Shown here: piece after piece, positions 22,663 to 30,756 of the stretch
Layout of the letters: the number at the start of each line of letters is the position of its first letter
How positions within the stretch are numbered: position 1 is the first letter of the stretch
Source: a virus
Virus record (IMG/VR): IMGVR_UViG_3300031576_000136
Span: 1 to 41,844 of that record
DNA length: 41,844 nt
Reading direction: 5' to 3' (one strand)
The notes under the pieces: generated by a model
What the model saw: only the letters and a program-made list of their open reading frames with translations
Told to the model about the DNA's origin: nothing
Databases searched by the model: none
Made by a program: the position numbers and the translations under genes

Positions 22663-22692
22663 ATATTAACCCCCTATGATAACGACTGTCAA
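22663..22692 (-). promoter_or_regulatory. Sigma-70 promoter of moron 2
   Basis: On the minus strand TTGACA (22692-22687) and TAATAT (22668-22663) are separated by 18 nt, about 36-41 nt before the HicB-like start. It differs from the late promoter elements and looks host-recognised, so this cassette can be active in the lysogen. It points away from the tail-fibre promoter at 22727. Confidence 0.65.
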
Positions 22693-22726
22693 TGTGCATT
22701 TCTTGATTCTATCCGCAAAATAAAAA

Positions 22727-22755
22727 TTGCAATTTTGGAGGACAGAACGCACCAT
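22727..22755 (+). promoter_or_regulatory. Late promoter-like element, copy 5 (tail fibre)
   Basis: TTGCAA (22727-22732), 17-nt spacer ending GAACG, CACCAT (22750-22755) then GAAATAA. It stands at the head of a 130-nt structured leader before the tail fibre gene and restarts rightward transcription after the leftward moron. Confidence 0.6.
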
Positions 22756-22771
22756 GAAATAAGAACCAAAA

Positions 22772-22872
22772 CCCCTGATTGATCCCCAGGGGCAAACCAA
22801 AGAGTAAGACCTTTCGCGAAAGGCAGTTACCGCATGGCTTCAGGCCATAAGCTGGTAGCTGCCTTTCTTTTT
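22772..22872 (+). promoter_or_regulatory. Terminator/anti-terminator leader of the tail fibre gene
   Basis: Three structures follow each other: CCCCTG/CAGGGG (22772-22792); a perfect 14-bp palindrome CCTTTCGCGAAAGG (22810-22823); and a strong stem AAAGGCAGTTACC/GGTAGCTGCCTTT (22819-22831 with 22854-22866) with an inner ATGGC/GCCAT hairpin and a CTTTTT tract (22867-22872). The palindrome shares AAAGG with the 5' arm of the terminator, so the two are mutually exclusive. The U-tract ends 13 nt before the start codon. This is the layout of a transcription attenuator. Confidence 0.55.
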
Positions 22873-22885
22873 GGATAGGAGAAGC

Positions 22886-24577
22886 ATGACTGTATCGAAC
22901 CAAACCAGTAAAATCCGGTATATCGGCAATGGCTCTACCGTTGCTTTCAGTTTCCCTTTTAAGATTTTCAGCGCGGCCGATTTAGAGGTTTACCGCATTG
23001 TTCAGGCTACGGACGTTGCAATCCTTCAAACTCTTACCACGCACTACACGGTAGCAATCAATGCTCATTCCGATGGTGGGACGGTCACTTTTGTTTCAGC
23101 GCCGCCTTCTACCGATGACGTTTTAATTAAGCGGACTCTCGCACGTACTCAAAGCACGGACCTGCCAGCCGTAAGTAATTTCCCTGAGCAATCCATTGAG
23201 GACGCCCTGGATAAAGGCGCCATGATTGACGCGGAGATTGATGAAAAGCTTGGCCGCAGCCTTAAGTTTGCTGAAACAAGCGAGTTTACCGGTGTTGCTT
23301 TTCCCGAATTGGTAGCTGGTAAATTTTTAAAGGCTAACGCGCTTGGGACAGGTTTGGAATTTTCTAACGTTGTAATCACGACGTTAGCTTATAGCGGGGC
23401 ATTTCAGGCCGGTTTGGACGCCAATAAATCGGCGTCCCCGAGCACAAATGATATTTACTTGGCCACGGACACAAGGATTCTTTATGTTTGCTATTCCTCT
23501 GGCACGTGGACGCAACTGTCCGATACAAAAAACACGTCCTTAAGAATATCAAAGAACTCGCATGGGTTTGTCGTGGGTGACATCCTTAAGCATGACGGGA
23601 CGAATTACGTAAAAGCTCAAGCCAATTCTGAAGTGAATGCCAGGGCATTAGGTATTGTGGCGGTGGTAATTGACGCCAATACTTTTGTTTTGAACATGTC
23701 CGGGTTTATCGAAGGGCTTTCGGGACTCACCGCTGGATCGGTTTATTATCTGAGCGCGGCCACAGCCGGATTGCTTACCGCCACAAAACCGAGCACGGCC
23801 GGGAACTATGTGCGGCCGGTGCTGATGGCAATTTCAACCACAACCGGAATTATTCTGCACAACACGGCTTCGCTTGTCGGCGGTATCTCTGGATCCGGCG
23901 TGAAAAATCTGAAAGTCACACGGCCGGGTAACAGCACAATCACCGTTGCGGCGGATGAAATCACGTTAAACGACGGGACGCGGATCCGCAATGTTAGTGT
24001 GACGCCGGATAAAACAACTGCTGGCCCTGCGGCGAACGGACGGGACCAGGCCGGCGCGTTCTCAAATAGCTCCTGGGTGTTTGTCTACGTGATTCAAAAA
24101 TCTTCAGATGGGACGGTTGCCGGTCTTATGTCGGCCAGCGCAACTGCTCCAACAATGCCCACAGGGTATGACCGCGTGGCTCTTGTTTCGGCTGGACGGA
24201 TTGACGGATCCGGCAATTTTATAAATTTTGTCCATGAGGGAATGATCTATGAATATTCCACTTGGCAAACTTTAACCTCTTCCGTTGTTGCTGCTTGGAC
24301 CTCAATCGACCTTGCTCCTTTTGTCCCTTCCGCGCTTTCAACACGTGTCGGCCTGGCGCTTTCTGAATCCGGTACAGGCGGCGAATCAATCATGTTTACA
24401 AACGATAACAGCGTTTCAACCAGTGAAACCACGGACACCGCAAATGTATTCAGGACGCGCGGCGGGCATGACAATCAAATTGTCGGGGCAATGACAATCC
24501 TTACGGCAAACACTTTGTATTACATGAATGAATCCGGGACCGCTTTCGTGACGGGTTTCACCGTCAATAAACTTTAG
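22886..24577 (+). CDS. Tail fibre protein with T7 gp17-like N-terminus
   Basis: A 563-residue fibre. Its first 110 residues (TSKIRYIGNGSTVAFSFPFKI, in parts IRYIGNGSTVAF and SFPFKIF; then DLEVYRI, HYTV, GGTVTFVSAPPSTDDVLIKR) are the T7 tail-fibre N-terminal domain that docks on the adaptor-nozzle complex. The middle is a beta-rich shaft with repeated Gly/Thr/Asn segments; the end is probably receptor-binding. Start ATG at 22886 is preferred over an upstream in-frame TTG because TAGGAG lies 5 nt before it. It is under the attenuated late promoter copy 5. Confidence 0.88.
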   Translation: MTVSNQTSKIRYIGNGSTVAFSFPFKIFSAADLEVYRIVQATDVAILQTLTTHYTVAINAHSDGGTVTFVSAPPSTDDVLIKRTLARTQSTDLPAVSNFPEQSIEDALDKGAMIDAEIDEKLGRSLKFAETSEFTGVAFPELVAGKFLKANALGTGLEFSNVVITTLAYSGAFQAGLDANKSASPSTNDIYLATDTRILYVCYSSGTWTQLSDTKNTSLRISKNSHGFVVGDILKHDGTNYVKAQANSEVNARALGIVAVVIDANTFVLNMSGFIEGLSGLTAGSVYYLSAATAGLLTATKPSTAGNYVRPVLMAISTTTGIILHNTASLVGGISGSGVKNLKVTRPGNSTITVAADEITLNDGTRIRNVSVTPDKTTAGPAANGRDQAGAFSNSSWVFVYVIQKSSDGTVAGLMSASATAPTMPTGYDRVALVSAGRIDGSGNFINFVHEGMIYEYSTWQTLTSSVVAAWTSIDLAPFVPSALSTRVGLALSESGTGGESIMFTNDNSVSTSETTDTANVFRTRGGHDNQIVGAMTILTANTLYYMNESGTAFVTGFTVNKL

Positions 24578-24586
24578 GGGGCAAAC

Positions 24587-25489
24587 ATGCCTTATCAAAC
24601 ACAAAATGAAGAGCCGGTTACACCTGAAGATTTACAGGCGCATTTTGATGGATTAAAGGCCTCATACCAGGCTGAATTTGAAGAAACGAAGAAAAAATAC
24701 CAGGCAGAAATCCTGGAGATCCAGGAGCAAACTAAAACCGCCCAGGCCGAGCTTGAGGATTTTCAAGATGACCACCAAGCGCTTAAGGACAAGCACGCTA
24801 ATTTGCTTTCAAGCGTCCATGAACTCGAAGCCCGCAAAAAGCAACTCGAAGACGAGATATCGAAACAATCCACGCACTTTTACGAATCCCTAAAAGCTGA
24901 GAAAGAAACCGCGGCCGCCGAAATCAAAGCCGCAAAGGCTGCCATTGAGCAAGAGCAATCCTTGATTGCGGTGGATAGGCGCCGGATTGCTGATGAACGC
25001 CAGGCCGTCGAAGCCAGCAAACAGGGACTCGATTTTAGAGAATCACAGCTCATGGAAAAAGAGCGGGAACTCATTGCGCTTGAGAAATCAGTCAATGACA
25101 AGCTTGCGGAAGTGAATGCTGGAATCGCAAAAAATGAAGCAATCCAGCACGAGGTCGGACAATTAAAGGCCGCTATCAACGAGCAAACCGATAACCTCCG
25201 AAAATTTGAAGCTGACCTTAAGCTTATTGGAGAAAGTCTTGCAAAAGAGCAAGCCGCTTTAAGCCTTGAGCGGGCCCAGCTTGCTGAAGAACGCGAGAAA
25301 TACAAAAATTTCCAGGCCGAAAAAGATCAGTTTGAAGCACAAAAGATTGATTGGATGAAACACAGGGACCGGCTGGAAGCGCGGGAAATCGCGTTATCAG
25401 AATTTGAAGGCAAGCTTAAAAATTGGGAATCTGACTTAAATCAAAGAGAAGACATTCTCACTGAAAAACTAAAAGGGGAAAAACCATGA
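24587..25489 (+). CDS. Long coiled-coil protein in the fibre cluster
   Basis: A 300-residue protein, almost entirely heptad-repeat coiled coil from about residue 15 to the end (Gln, Glu, Lys, Ala rich, few Pro or Gly). No catalytic or membrane segment is visible. AGGGGG precedes the ATG at 24587, 10 nt after the fibre gene stop, and the gene overlaps the next by 4 nt. It could be a trimeric fibre extension, a fibre-assembly chaperone, or a tape-like rod; nothing favours one over another. Such a long soluble coil among fibre genes is not part of the standard T7 set. Confidence 0.7.
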   Translation: MPYQTQNEEPVTPEDLQAHFDGLKASYQAEFEETKKKYQAEILEIQEQTKTAQAELEDFQDDHQALKDKHANLLSSVHELEARKKQLEDEISKQSTHFYESLKAEKETAAAEIKAAKAAIEQEQSLIAVDRRRIADERQAVEASKQGLDFRESQLMEKERELIALEKSVNDKLAEVNAGIAKNEAIQHEVGQLKAAINEQTDNLRKFEADLKLIGESLAKEQAALSLERAQLAEEREKYKNFQAEKDQFEAQKIDWMKHRDRLEAREIALSEFEGKLKNWESDLNQREDILTEKLKGEKP

Positions 25490-25899
25490 CCGCATTCGGC
25501 AAACCTTCCACAAACGAAGTAATTGATCTTTTAAACCAAGTGCAAGGCGCTGTCTCTTTGGCCGTGGCCAGTACAAATACCGTTTACGGCAAATCGTTTG
25601 CCTTAAAGAAAAACAAATCTTACGGGCTTGTTATTCGATTCACCGGCACAACCATTGACGTGAAGGTTGAGCTTGAGGAAGGCAATAACGAATTGACGGA
25701 TGCCCAAGAAGGATCCGCGCACACAAACTGGGCCGTTGGCACTACCTTGAGCGCTGGCATCGTCAGCAGCGCCGCCAAGACCCTTGCCGTCTCGCCTGTG
25801 GTTGCTAAATATGGGCGCTTGAAACTCACTGGCCAAGGAGCTAATCATGCTGATGTTTTGATGGTTCTGGCTGAGCTTGGCGAATCTGAAAACCTGTAA
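25486..25899 (+). CDS. Hypothetical structural protein in the fibre cluster
   Basis: A 137-residue protein starting MTAFGKPSTNEVIDLLNQVQ. The remainder is beta-rich (SYGLVIRFTGTTIDVKVELEE and KYGRLKLTGQGANHADVLMV), like a jelly-roll or small beta-sandwich of virion proteins. It begins at an ATGA overlap with the coiled-coil gene and ends 8 nt before the long fibre. A decoration, collar or fibre-cap role is possible. No family recognised. Confidence 0.65.
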   Translation: MTAFGKPSTNEVIDLLNQVQGAVSLAVASTNTVYGKSFALKKNKSYGLVIRFTGTTIDVKVELEEGNNELTDAQEGSAHTNWAVGTTLSAGIVSSAAKTLAVSPVVAKYGRLKLTGQGANHADVLMVLAELGESENL

Positions 25900-25907
25900 G
25901 GTGACAG

Positions 25908-28900
25908 GTGTGTAAGCTCCTTGCTTTTCTCCTGCTTATAGCTGTGCTCCTCCCCCCGAAGGACGTTTTTGCGTGGCGTCCTTTCGGGGGTGGCTATAAG
26001 CAACAAGTTTCCGCTTCCGATATTGACACCGTTACCACGAATTTCAATAACAACCTCAACTCAACCCACACCGATATTCAAAAAGCTCTTGACGCCCTGG
26101 ATGATGCCGTTGGTGGGGGTGGCGGGGCACCCACAAACGCGACTTATATCACTCAAACCGCAAACGCAACATTATCCGCAGAACAAGCATTAGCGTCTCT
26201 TTCCTCTGGCATTATGCGCGTTGCGACTACTACGGGGGTTGTTACTTCCCTCACGGACTCGGCCGGGATCGCGGCAAATATTTCGGATGAGACGGGAACA
26301 ACAAAACTGGTCTTTTCCGACTCTCCAACGCTTACGACCGCTACGACATTTTCATTTATGACCGCTGGCTCCGTATTCTTTGCCGGAACCGGCGGCCTTT
26401 TAAATCAGGACAACGCAAATTTATTTTTTGATGACACGACAAACCGGGTCGGTATTGGAACGAATACGCCCGATCAGCCTTTGCACGTCGTGAACGACTC
26501 AGCAGATACAGGAATTAAGATTGAGGGGGACGCGCAGAAAAGATTAACCGTTGTCACGCATTCAAATACCGCATCATCGTCAAGTGGTGTTGTTTTTGAT
26601 AGGTCGCAGGGCGTTGATACAGGACAACTCACCGTTGCAAATGGTGACAGGATCGGGCATGTGTTTTTTCGCGGTTATGATGGGGACTCCTACGAAAACG
26701 CGGCAGGGATTACCGCAGATGTTGACGGCGCTGTTTCGGATGGCGTTGTACCAATGGGCTTTACTTGGTATACGGGATCAAGTCTTGCAACCCGGCTTGC
26801 GCGTTTAAACATCACCTCTGCCGGTGCTTTTAATTATGGGGATGGAAGCCAAGCATCCATAACGAGCACTTATAACCTTTCTGGAACCGATCCAGTTTTA
26901 ACAGCTGTAAGCGGTGGATTTGCGGTTACAGGAACTTTTGATATCTCAAGTACGCTTCAGACGGGATCCGGCAATATCAATATTACAAACGCGACCGGCA
27001 ACTTGGACGGTACGAAAGTTGCGGACGCAGACCTTGGAGATATTGGCGTTTCAAGTGGGGTGTGGAGCGTCGAAGATGACTCTCATACGCATGGGGCATC
27101 CACATTAAACACGGATTCTGTAAGCGCGGATGAACTCAATGCCACTGGTGTAGAGGCGGAATTAGAAGCCGTGCTGGACCTTCAAGACCTTCAAGGCGCT
27201 GTCACTGATTTGCAGGTCCCAAACGATATAACCGCTTCAAATTATTTACCTCTCGCCGGCGGAACTCTTACCGGCCAGCTTGTCACAGATAATTTAGGAA
27301 TTGAATTTGACGAATCGGATACAAACCCTTCCTGCGCGGCCGGTAATTTTAATATCTACGCTGACCTTTCAGAAAATAAATTGAAAAAGTGTATGAATGG
27401 TGTGGCAAGCGATATGGACACAACCGGCGCAGGAGCTACCGGGACAGTCAACACGATCAAAGAAAATGCCGTCCAGGTTGGTGATGCTGATATCGTGACG
27501 CTTGATTTCCTTGGGGCTGATTTTGATTTATCAGAAACCCCGGACACTGAAATTAATCTAATCATTGCCGCAGCTCTTACGCGCGACGCAGAGTGGGACA
27601 CGGAAGGTGAAGTGCAGACAGCGTGGGGAAGTGTGAACATTCTTTTAGAAACCGAAATTGACGCCGGATCAGAACTGGCCGCGCTTCTCGATGATGAAAC
27701 TGGATCAGGCGTTCCGGTGTTTTCCACCTCTCCGGCGCTAACCACTCCTACGATTGGCAATGGGGCCACCGCCGCCGGGCATGTTGATTTTCTCGAAGAC
27801 AGCGATAATGGTACTAATTATATCCGGCTTATTGGGGTTGCTTCTATTGCTTCAAACAAGACGCTTACTCTCCCTGACGCTACAGATACTTTGGTTGGAA
27901 AAGACACCACAGACACGCTGACTAATAAAACTCTTGCGGCGGCCTCCAATGTTATTGATGCAGACACCTCCGTTGCCTTGGCAGCAAACGGAGGAAATTG
28001 TTCTGCTGGAGCATTCCCGCTAGGCGTCGATGCAAGCGGTGCGGCTGAATCCTGCACTGCTCAAAACGCAGGGACAGATATTACCGCTGATTTGGAGGAA
28101 GACGCGCACTGTTCAGAGCATGATTCTGGCGACCTTGACTGTTCTGGTGAGACGCTAATCTATGCCGCGGACTCCATAGATTTTACAGAAATTCTGCAAT
28201 CGAATACCTTAGCCGGAAACCCCGCTTTAGCTGTAGACGAATGTTTTTTTATGACAACCGCTTCCGGCGGCGGGTTTATTTGCGAAGGATCGACGGATGA
28301 TACCAACGAACAGCTTTATCTTTTTCCTGACCTCAACGGGGCAGATACAACAAAGAGGATCATGGTTGATGATACCGAGATAAGCGGAATTGATGATGCG
28401 TCTTTAGAAGTAAGCTCAGGGACATTAAGGCGTGCCGCGCTTACAGGTGACGTTACCGCCGCCGCAGGGTCTAACACGACGGTTATAGCTGACAGCGTTA
28501 CAGTGACAGACTGGACGATGGGCGCCTCCGTTGCGACAACGCCTTCCGTTGATGACAACGATACGTCTTTAGGAACAACTGCCTACGTACAAACTGAAAT
28601 AAACGCAATGGGTGGCCGTTCTCTCTCGGCATCATCCGGGAGCATGGATGCTGACGCAGAACTCTATACAGACGCCAAGTGCATAACGATTGATCCAACG
28701 CATAGCGTGACTCAATGGGTGATGTGGCGTGCGCCGCACGCGGTTACGATCACAGGCGTTGATTGCCGGTCCGAAAACGGCACAAGCGTTGTCTTGACTC
28801 CGCAGGAATGTGACGCGAACGGCGCAAACTGCGTTGATATTGAAGCGGCGATTACCTGCGCCACGACGAACACCACAGAGGCCACAAGCGTTGATAACGG

Positions 28901-29000
28901 CTCGATTGATGCCGGAGATTGGATCGAGGTAACGCGGGGAACGAATACAGGATCATCCACGCAGGTAAGTCTTTGTTTGGAATATACGGTCAACGATTGA
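25908..29000 (+). CDS. Very long tail-fibre-like protein with signal peptide
   Basis: A 1030-residue protein beginning at a GTG with AAGGTGA upstream. Residues 1-22 form a Sec-like signal (MCKLLAFLLLIAVLLPPKDVFA). The rest is Thr/Asp/Asn/Ala-rich beta structure with fibre hallmarks: NRVGIGTNTPDQPLHV, NYLPLAGGTLTGQL, and the 'TLTLPDATDTLVG.DTTDTLTNKTL' shaft repeat (in parts TLTLPDATDTLVG and TDTLTNKTLA). Late cysteine pairs (near residues 940-1010) suggest a disulphide-bonded tip. It likely binds receptors. A large inverted repeat (25934-26001) lies inside the signal-peptide coding region, and an HNH gene follows. Confidence 0.8.
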   Translation: MCKLLAFLLLIAVLLPPKDVFAWRPFGGGYKQQVSASDIDTVTTNFNNNLNSTHTDIQKALDALDDAVGGGGGAPTNATYITQTANATLSAEQALASLSSGIMRVATTTGVVTSLTDSAGIAANISDETGTTKLVFSDSPTLTTATTFSFMTAGSVFFAGTGGLLNQDNANLFFDDTTNRVGIGTNTPDQPLHVVNDSADTGIKIEGDAQKRLTVVTHSNTASSSSGVVFDRSQGVDTGQLTVANGDRIGHVFFRGYDGDSYENAAGITADVDGAVSDGVVPMGFTWYTGSSLATRLARLNITSAGAFNYGDGSQASITSTYNLSGTDPVLTAVSGGFAVTGTFDISSTLQTGSGNINITNATGNLDGTKVADADLGDIGVSSGVWSVEDDSHTHGASTLNTDSVSADELNATGVEAELEAVLDLQDLQGAVTDLQVPNDITASNYLPLAGGTLTGQLVTDNLGIEFDESDTNPSCAAGNFNIYADLSENKLKKCMNGVASDMDTTGAGATGTVNTIKENAVQVGDADIVTLDFLGADFDLSETPDTEINLIIAAALTRDAEWDTEGEVQTAWGSVNILLETEIDAGSELAALLDDETGSGVPVFSTSPALTTPTIGNGATAAGHVDFLEDSDNGTNYIRLIGVASIASNKTLTLPDATDTLVGKDTTDTLTNKTLAAASNVIDADTSVALAANGGNCSAGAFPLGVDASGAAESCTAQNAGTDITADLEEDAHCSEHDSGDLDCSGETLIYAADSIDFTEILQSNTLAGNPALAVDECFFMTTASGGGFICEGSTDDTNEQLYLFPDLNGADTTKRIMVDDTEISGIDDASLEVSSGTLRRAALTGDVTAAAGSNTTVIADSVTVTDWTMGASVATTPSVDDNDTSLGTTAYVQTEINAMGGRSLSASSGSMDADAELYTDAKCITIDPTHSVTQWVMWRAPHAVTITGVDCRSENGTSVVLTPQECDANGANCVDIEAAITCATTNTTEATSVDNGSIDAGDWIEVTRGTNTGSSTQVSLCLEYTVND
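25934..26001 (+). repeat. Large nested inverted repeat in the 5' coding end of the long fibre
   Basis: The outer arms GCTTATAGC (25934-25942) and GCTATAAGC (25993-26001) are perfect; the inner arms CCCCCGAAGGACG (25953-25965) and CGTCCTTTCGGGGG (25977-25990) match with one bulged base. As mRNA this is a hairpin of more than 20 pairs, starting 27 nt after the start codon. There is no T-tract after it, so it is not an intrinsic terminator. Confidence 0.75.
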
Positions 29001-29001
29001 C

Positions 29002-29529
29002 ATGAAATACAAAATGACTGAAGAGCATAAAAGGAAAATAGGAATTTCAAATTCTATACGCATGAAAGAAGTATGGAAAAGAGAAGATCACAGGAAACGT
29101 ATAACCGAAGCAAAAAAGGGGAAAATCCCTAAAGGTTTAGCTAAGGCTCACACAAAAGAAGCTATAGCAAAAATGGCCGAGACTAAAAAAATTTTGTATA
29201 GGGATAAGACAAAACACCCGCGATATAAGCATGGTCTTTCTGGGACATTGCAGATGGCCACAATTTACAACAACAAGCGAAGGGCGCTAAAGTATGCTTC
29301 TGAAAAAAGATTATCGCTTCCAGAATGGGAACGTATAAAAGCTGAGTATAGATACGTTTGTGCATGTTGTTTACAGAAAGTAAAGCTGACAATCGATCAT
29401 ATCATTCCGCTATCTAAAGGTGGAAGCGATGGATACGAAAACATTCAGCCTCTCTGTATAACGTGTAATCAGAAAAAAAGATTTAAGACAACTAAGTATC
29501 CAAAACCAAGTGACACAAAAAATGATTAA
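29002..29529 (+). CDS. HNH homing-type endonuclease with NUMOD-like N-terminus
   Basis: A 175-residue protein. The N-terminal 60 residues carry repeated NUMOD3-like helical DNA-binding segments (EEHKRKIGISNSIRMKE and RKRITEAKKGKIPKG). The C-terminal domain has CACCLQKVKLTIDHIIPLSK (in parts CACC, then LTIDHIIPLSKGG), then ENIQPLCITCNQKKRFKT: the H..H-N and four-Cys zinc knuckle of HNH nucleases. All catalytic positions look present. It is wedged directly between two fibre genes, as expected for a free-standing homing endonuclease, and its AT-rich composition differs from its neighbours. Confidence 0.88.
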   Translation: MKYKMTEEHKRKIGISNSIRMKEVWKREDHRKRITEAKKGKIPKGLAKAHTKEAIAKMAETKKILYRDKTKHPRYKHGLSGTLQMATIYNNKRRALKYASEKRLSLPEWERIKAEYRYVCACCLQKVKLTIDHIIPLSKGGSDGYENIQPLCITCNQKKRFKTTKYPKPSDTKND

Positions 29530-30523
29530 GAAACTTTTCTCTTATTTATTTGTTATTCTTTTTTTTCTCGCAACCGTATTTTTTTATATTTACCTGATTG
29601 ATAGTTCTGTCTACGCCGCCACGATTGGAAGTGATGCGTTCACGGGTGCTGACGGGGACGATCTTCAAGCGCACACTCCAAACACAGGAACGTCTTGGGA
29701 TACTGACGCTGCGGCTGTCCCCGACATTCAAGGTAACCGAATTGCAAGCTCTAACAATAATTTAAGGAGCGGACGGCTGACGGACACGGTTGGTGATGAC
29801 GATATGGACGTTACGCTAATCGCCAATCTGAGCGGTGGAGCGGATGCCAGCAATAACTCGATGGGGCCTGCTGGACGGTGCGCTGCCACGGAGCGTTGCC
29901 ATAGCGCGCAGAATGCTTATCAGTGTTATATCGAATACGTTGACGCATCCGGCGCTGACCTTTTCCTGCGGAAATTTGTGGCTGGTGTTGAAACGGCGAT
30001 TGCTTCTTATAACGCAAATTTAAGCACAAGCACAGATCATACTTTAAAACTTGAGATAAGGACTGCGGCTAAAAAATGCTACGTGGCAGGAGTTGAGCGC
30101 ATATCAAACGCGGATGATGTTCTTACGGGGAATAATTATTGCGGACTGATTGGGGAAGATGCTGAACCAAGAGGGGATGATTGGCTTTGCGAATCGGTTG
30201 GGGCCGCCGCTAAGTTTTGGCCAATGGTGATCGGGCTTATCCCAACAGCACACGCGGATGAAAAACCTCCGGCACAGTATGAATCTGACGTTTGCGGGGA
30301 TGGGAAGCCGGAGGGAACTCCTAGACATCCCTGCGTTGTTGATAAATACGGCTTCAAAAACTGGTCATTACAAAAAGAAGAAGGCGGGAAAATGTATGTG
30401 AATGTGTTTGACGAAGTGAAACCCTCTGACGATTTAAGAGCTGAAAAAAAAGATGACTCGGAGTGGCCTGAAAAAGTACAGGCCGAGATTACGGAGAAAG
30501 GGTATTCGTGGGTGAGCGTGTAA
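29522..30523 (+). CDS. Signal-anchored lectin-like fibre or surface protein
   Basis: A 333-residue protein; ATG at 29522 is preferred, but a GTG at 29510 would add four residues. Residues 1-30 are a strongly hydrophobic signal or anchor (FSYLFVILFFLATVFFYIYL), followed by AATIGSDAFTGADGDDLQAH and a beta-rich domain with paired cysteines, like concanavalin/LamG-type carbohydrate-binding domains in phage fibres. A second hydrophobic stretch (MVIGLIPTAHA, near 238) ends in AHA, like another cleavage site, before a Cys-bearing acidic C-terminus. It overlaps the HNH gene, whose insertion may have displaced its own ribosome binding site. Confidence 0.6.
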   Translation: MIKKLFSYLFVILFFLATVFFYIYLIDSSVYAATIGSDAFTGADGDDLQAHTPNTGTSWDTDAAAVPDIQGNRIASSNNNLRSGRLTDTVGDDDMDVTLIANLSGGADASNNSMGPAGRCAATERCHSAQNAYQCYIEYVDASGADLFLRKFVAGVETAIASYNANLSTSTDHTLKLEIRTAAKKCYVAGVERISNADDVLTGNNYCGLIGEDAEPRGDDWLCESVGAAAKFWPMVIGLIPTAHADEKPPAQYESDVCGDGKPEGTPRHPCVVDKYGFKNWSLQKEEGGKMYVNVFDEVKPSDDLRAEKKDDSEWPEKVQAEITEKGYSWVSV

Positions 30524-30756
30524 TGGAACCCGCGTTAATCGCTGTCACCGTTTCCGTTGTGACTTTAATTCTCGCGGTATTGAGCCACGCCTTCACGACC
30601 GGAAGGTGGGGCGCGAAGATTGAGACGTCTATGGGTTTTATACAAAGAGAGCTTGCAAATATCGGCAAAGAACTGGAAAAAAGAGACGTACAAATCCAAG
30701 CCCTTTGGAAGCGGATTGACGAGATAAGGGACTTGATTGACACGAAGGTTAAATGA
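30523..30756 (+). CDS. Small membrane protein with coiled-coil tail (spanin- or holin-like)
   Basis: ATG at 30523 overlaps the upstream stop (TAATG); an in-frame GTG at 30508 is possible. The 77-residue product has one membrane helix (LIAVTVSVVTLILAVLSHAF) at the N-terminus and an amphipathic helix/coil after it. This layout is seen in i-spanins and some phage holins, but no second spanin gene (Rz1-like lipoprotein) is nested in it. It starts the lysis-like cluster. Confidence 0.55.
   Translation: MEPALIAVTVSVVTLILAVLSHAFTTGRWGAKIETSMGFIQRELANIGKELEKRDVQIQALWKRIDEIRDLIDTKVK

Noticed and set aside
25908-30523. Diversity-generating retroelement acting on fibre genes
   Set aside because: No reverse transcriptase and no template/variable repeat pair seen in the window.
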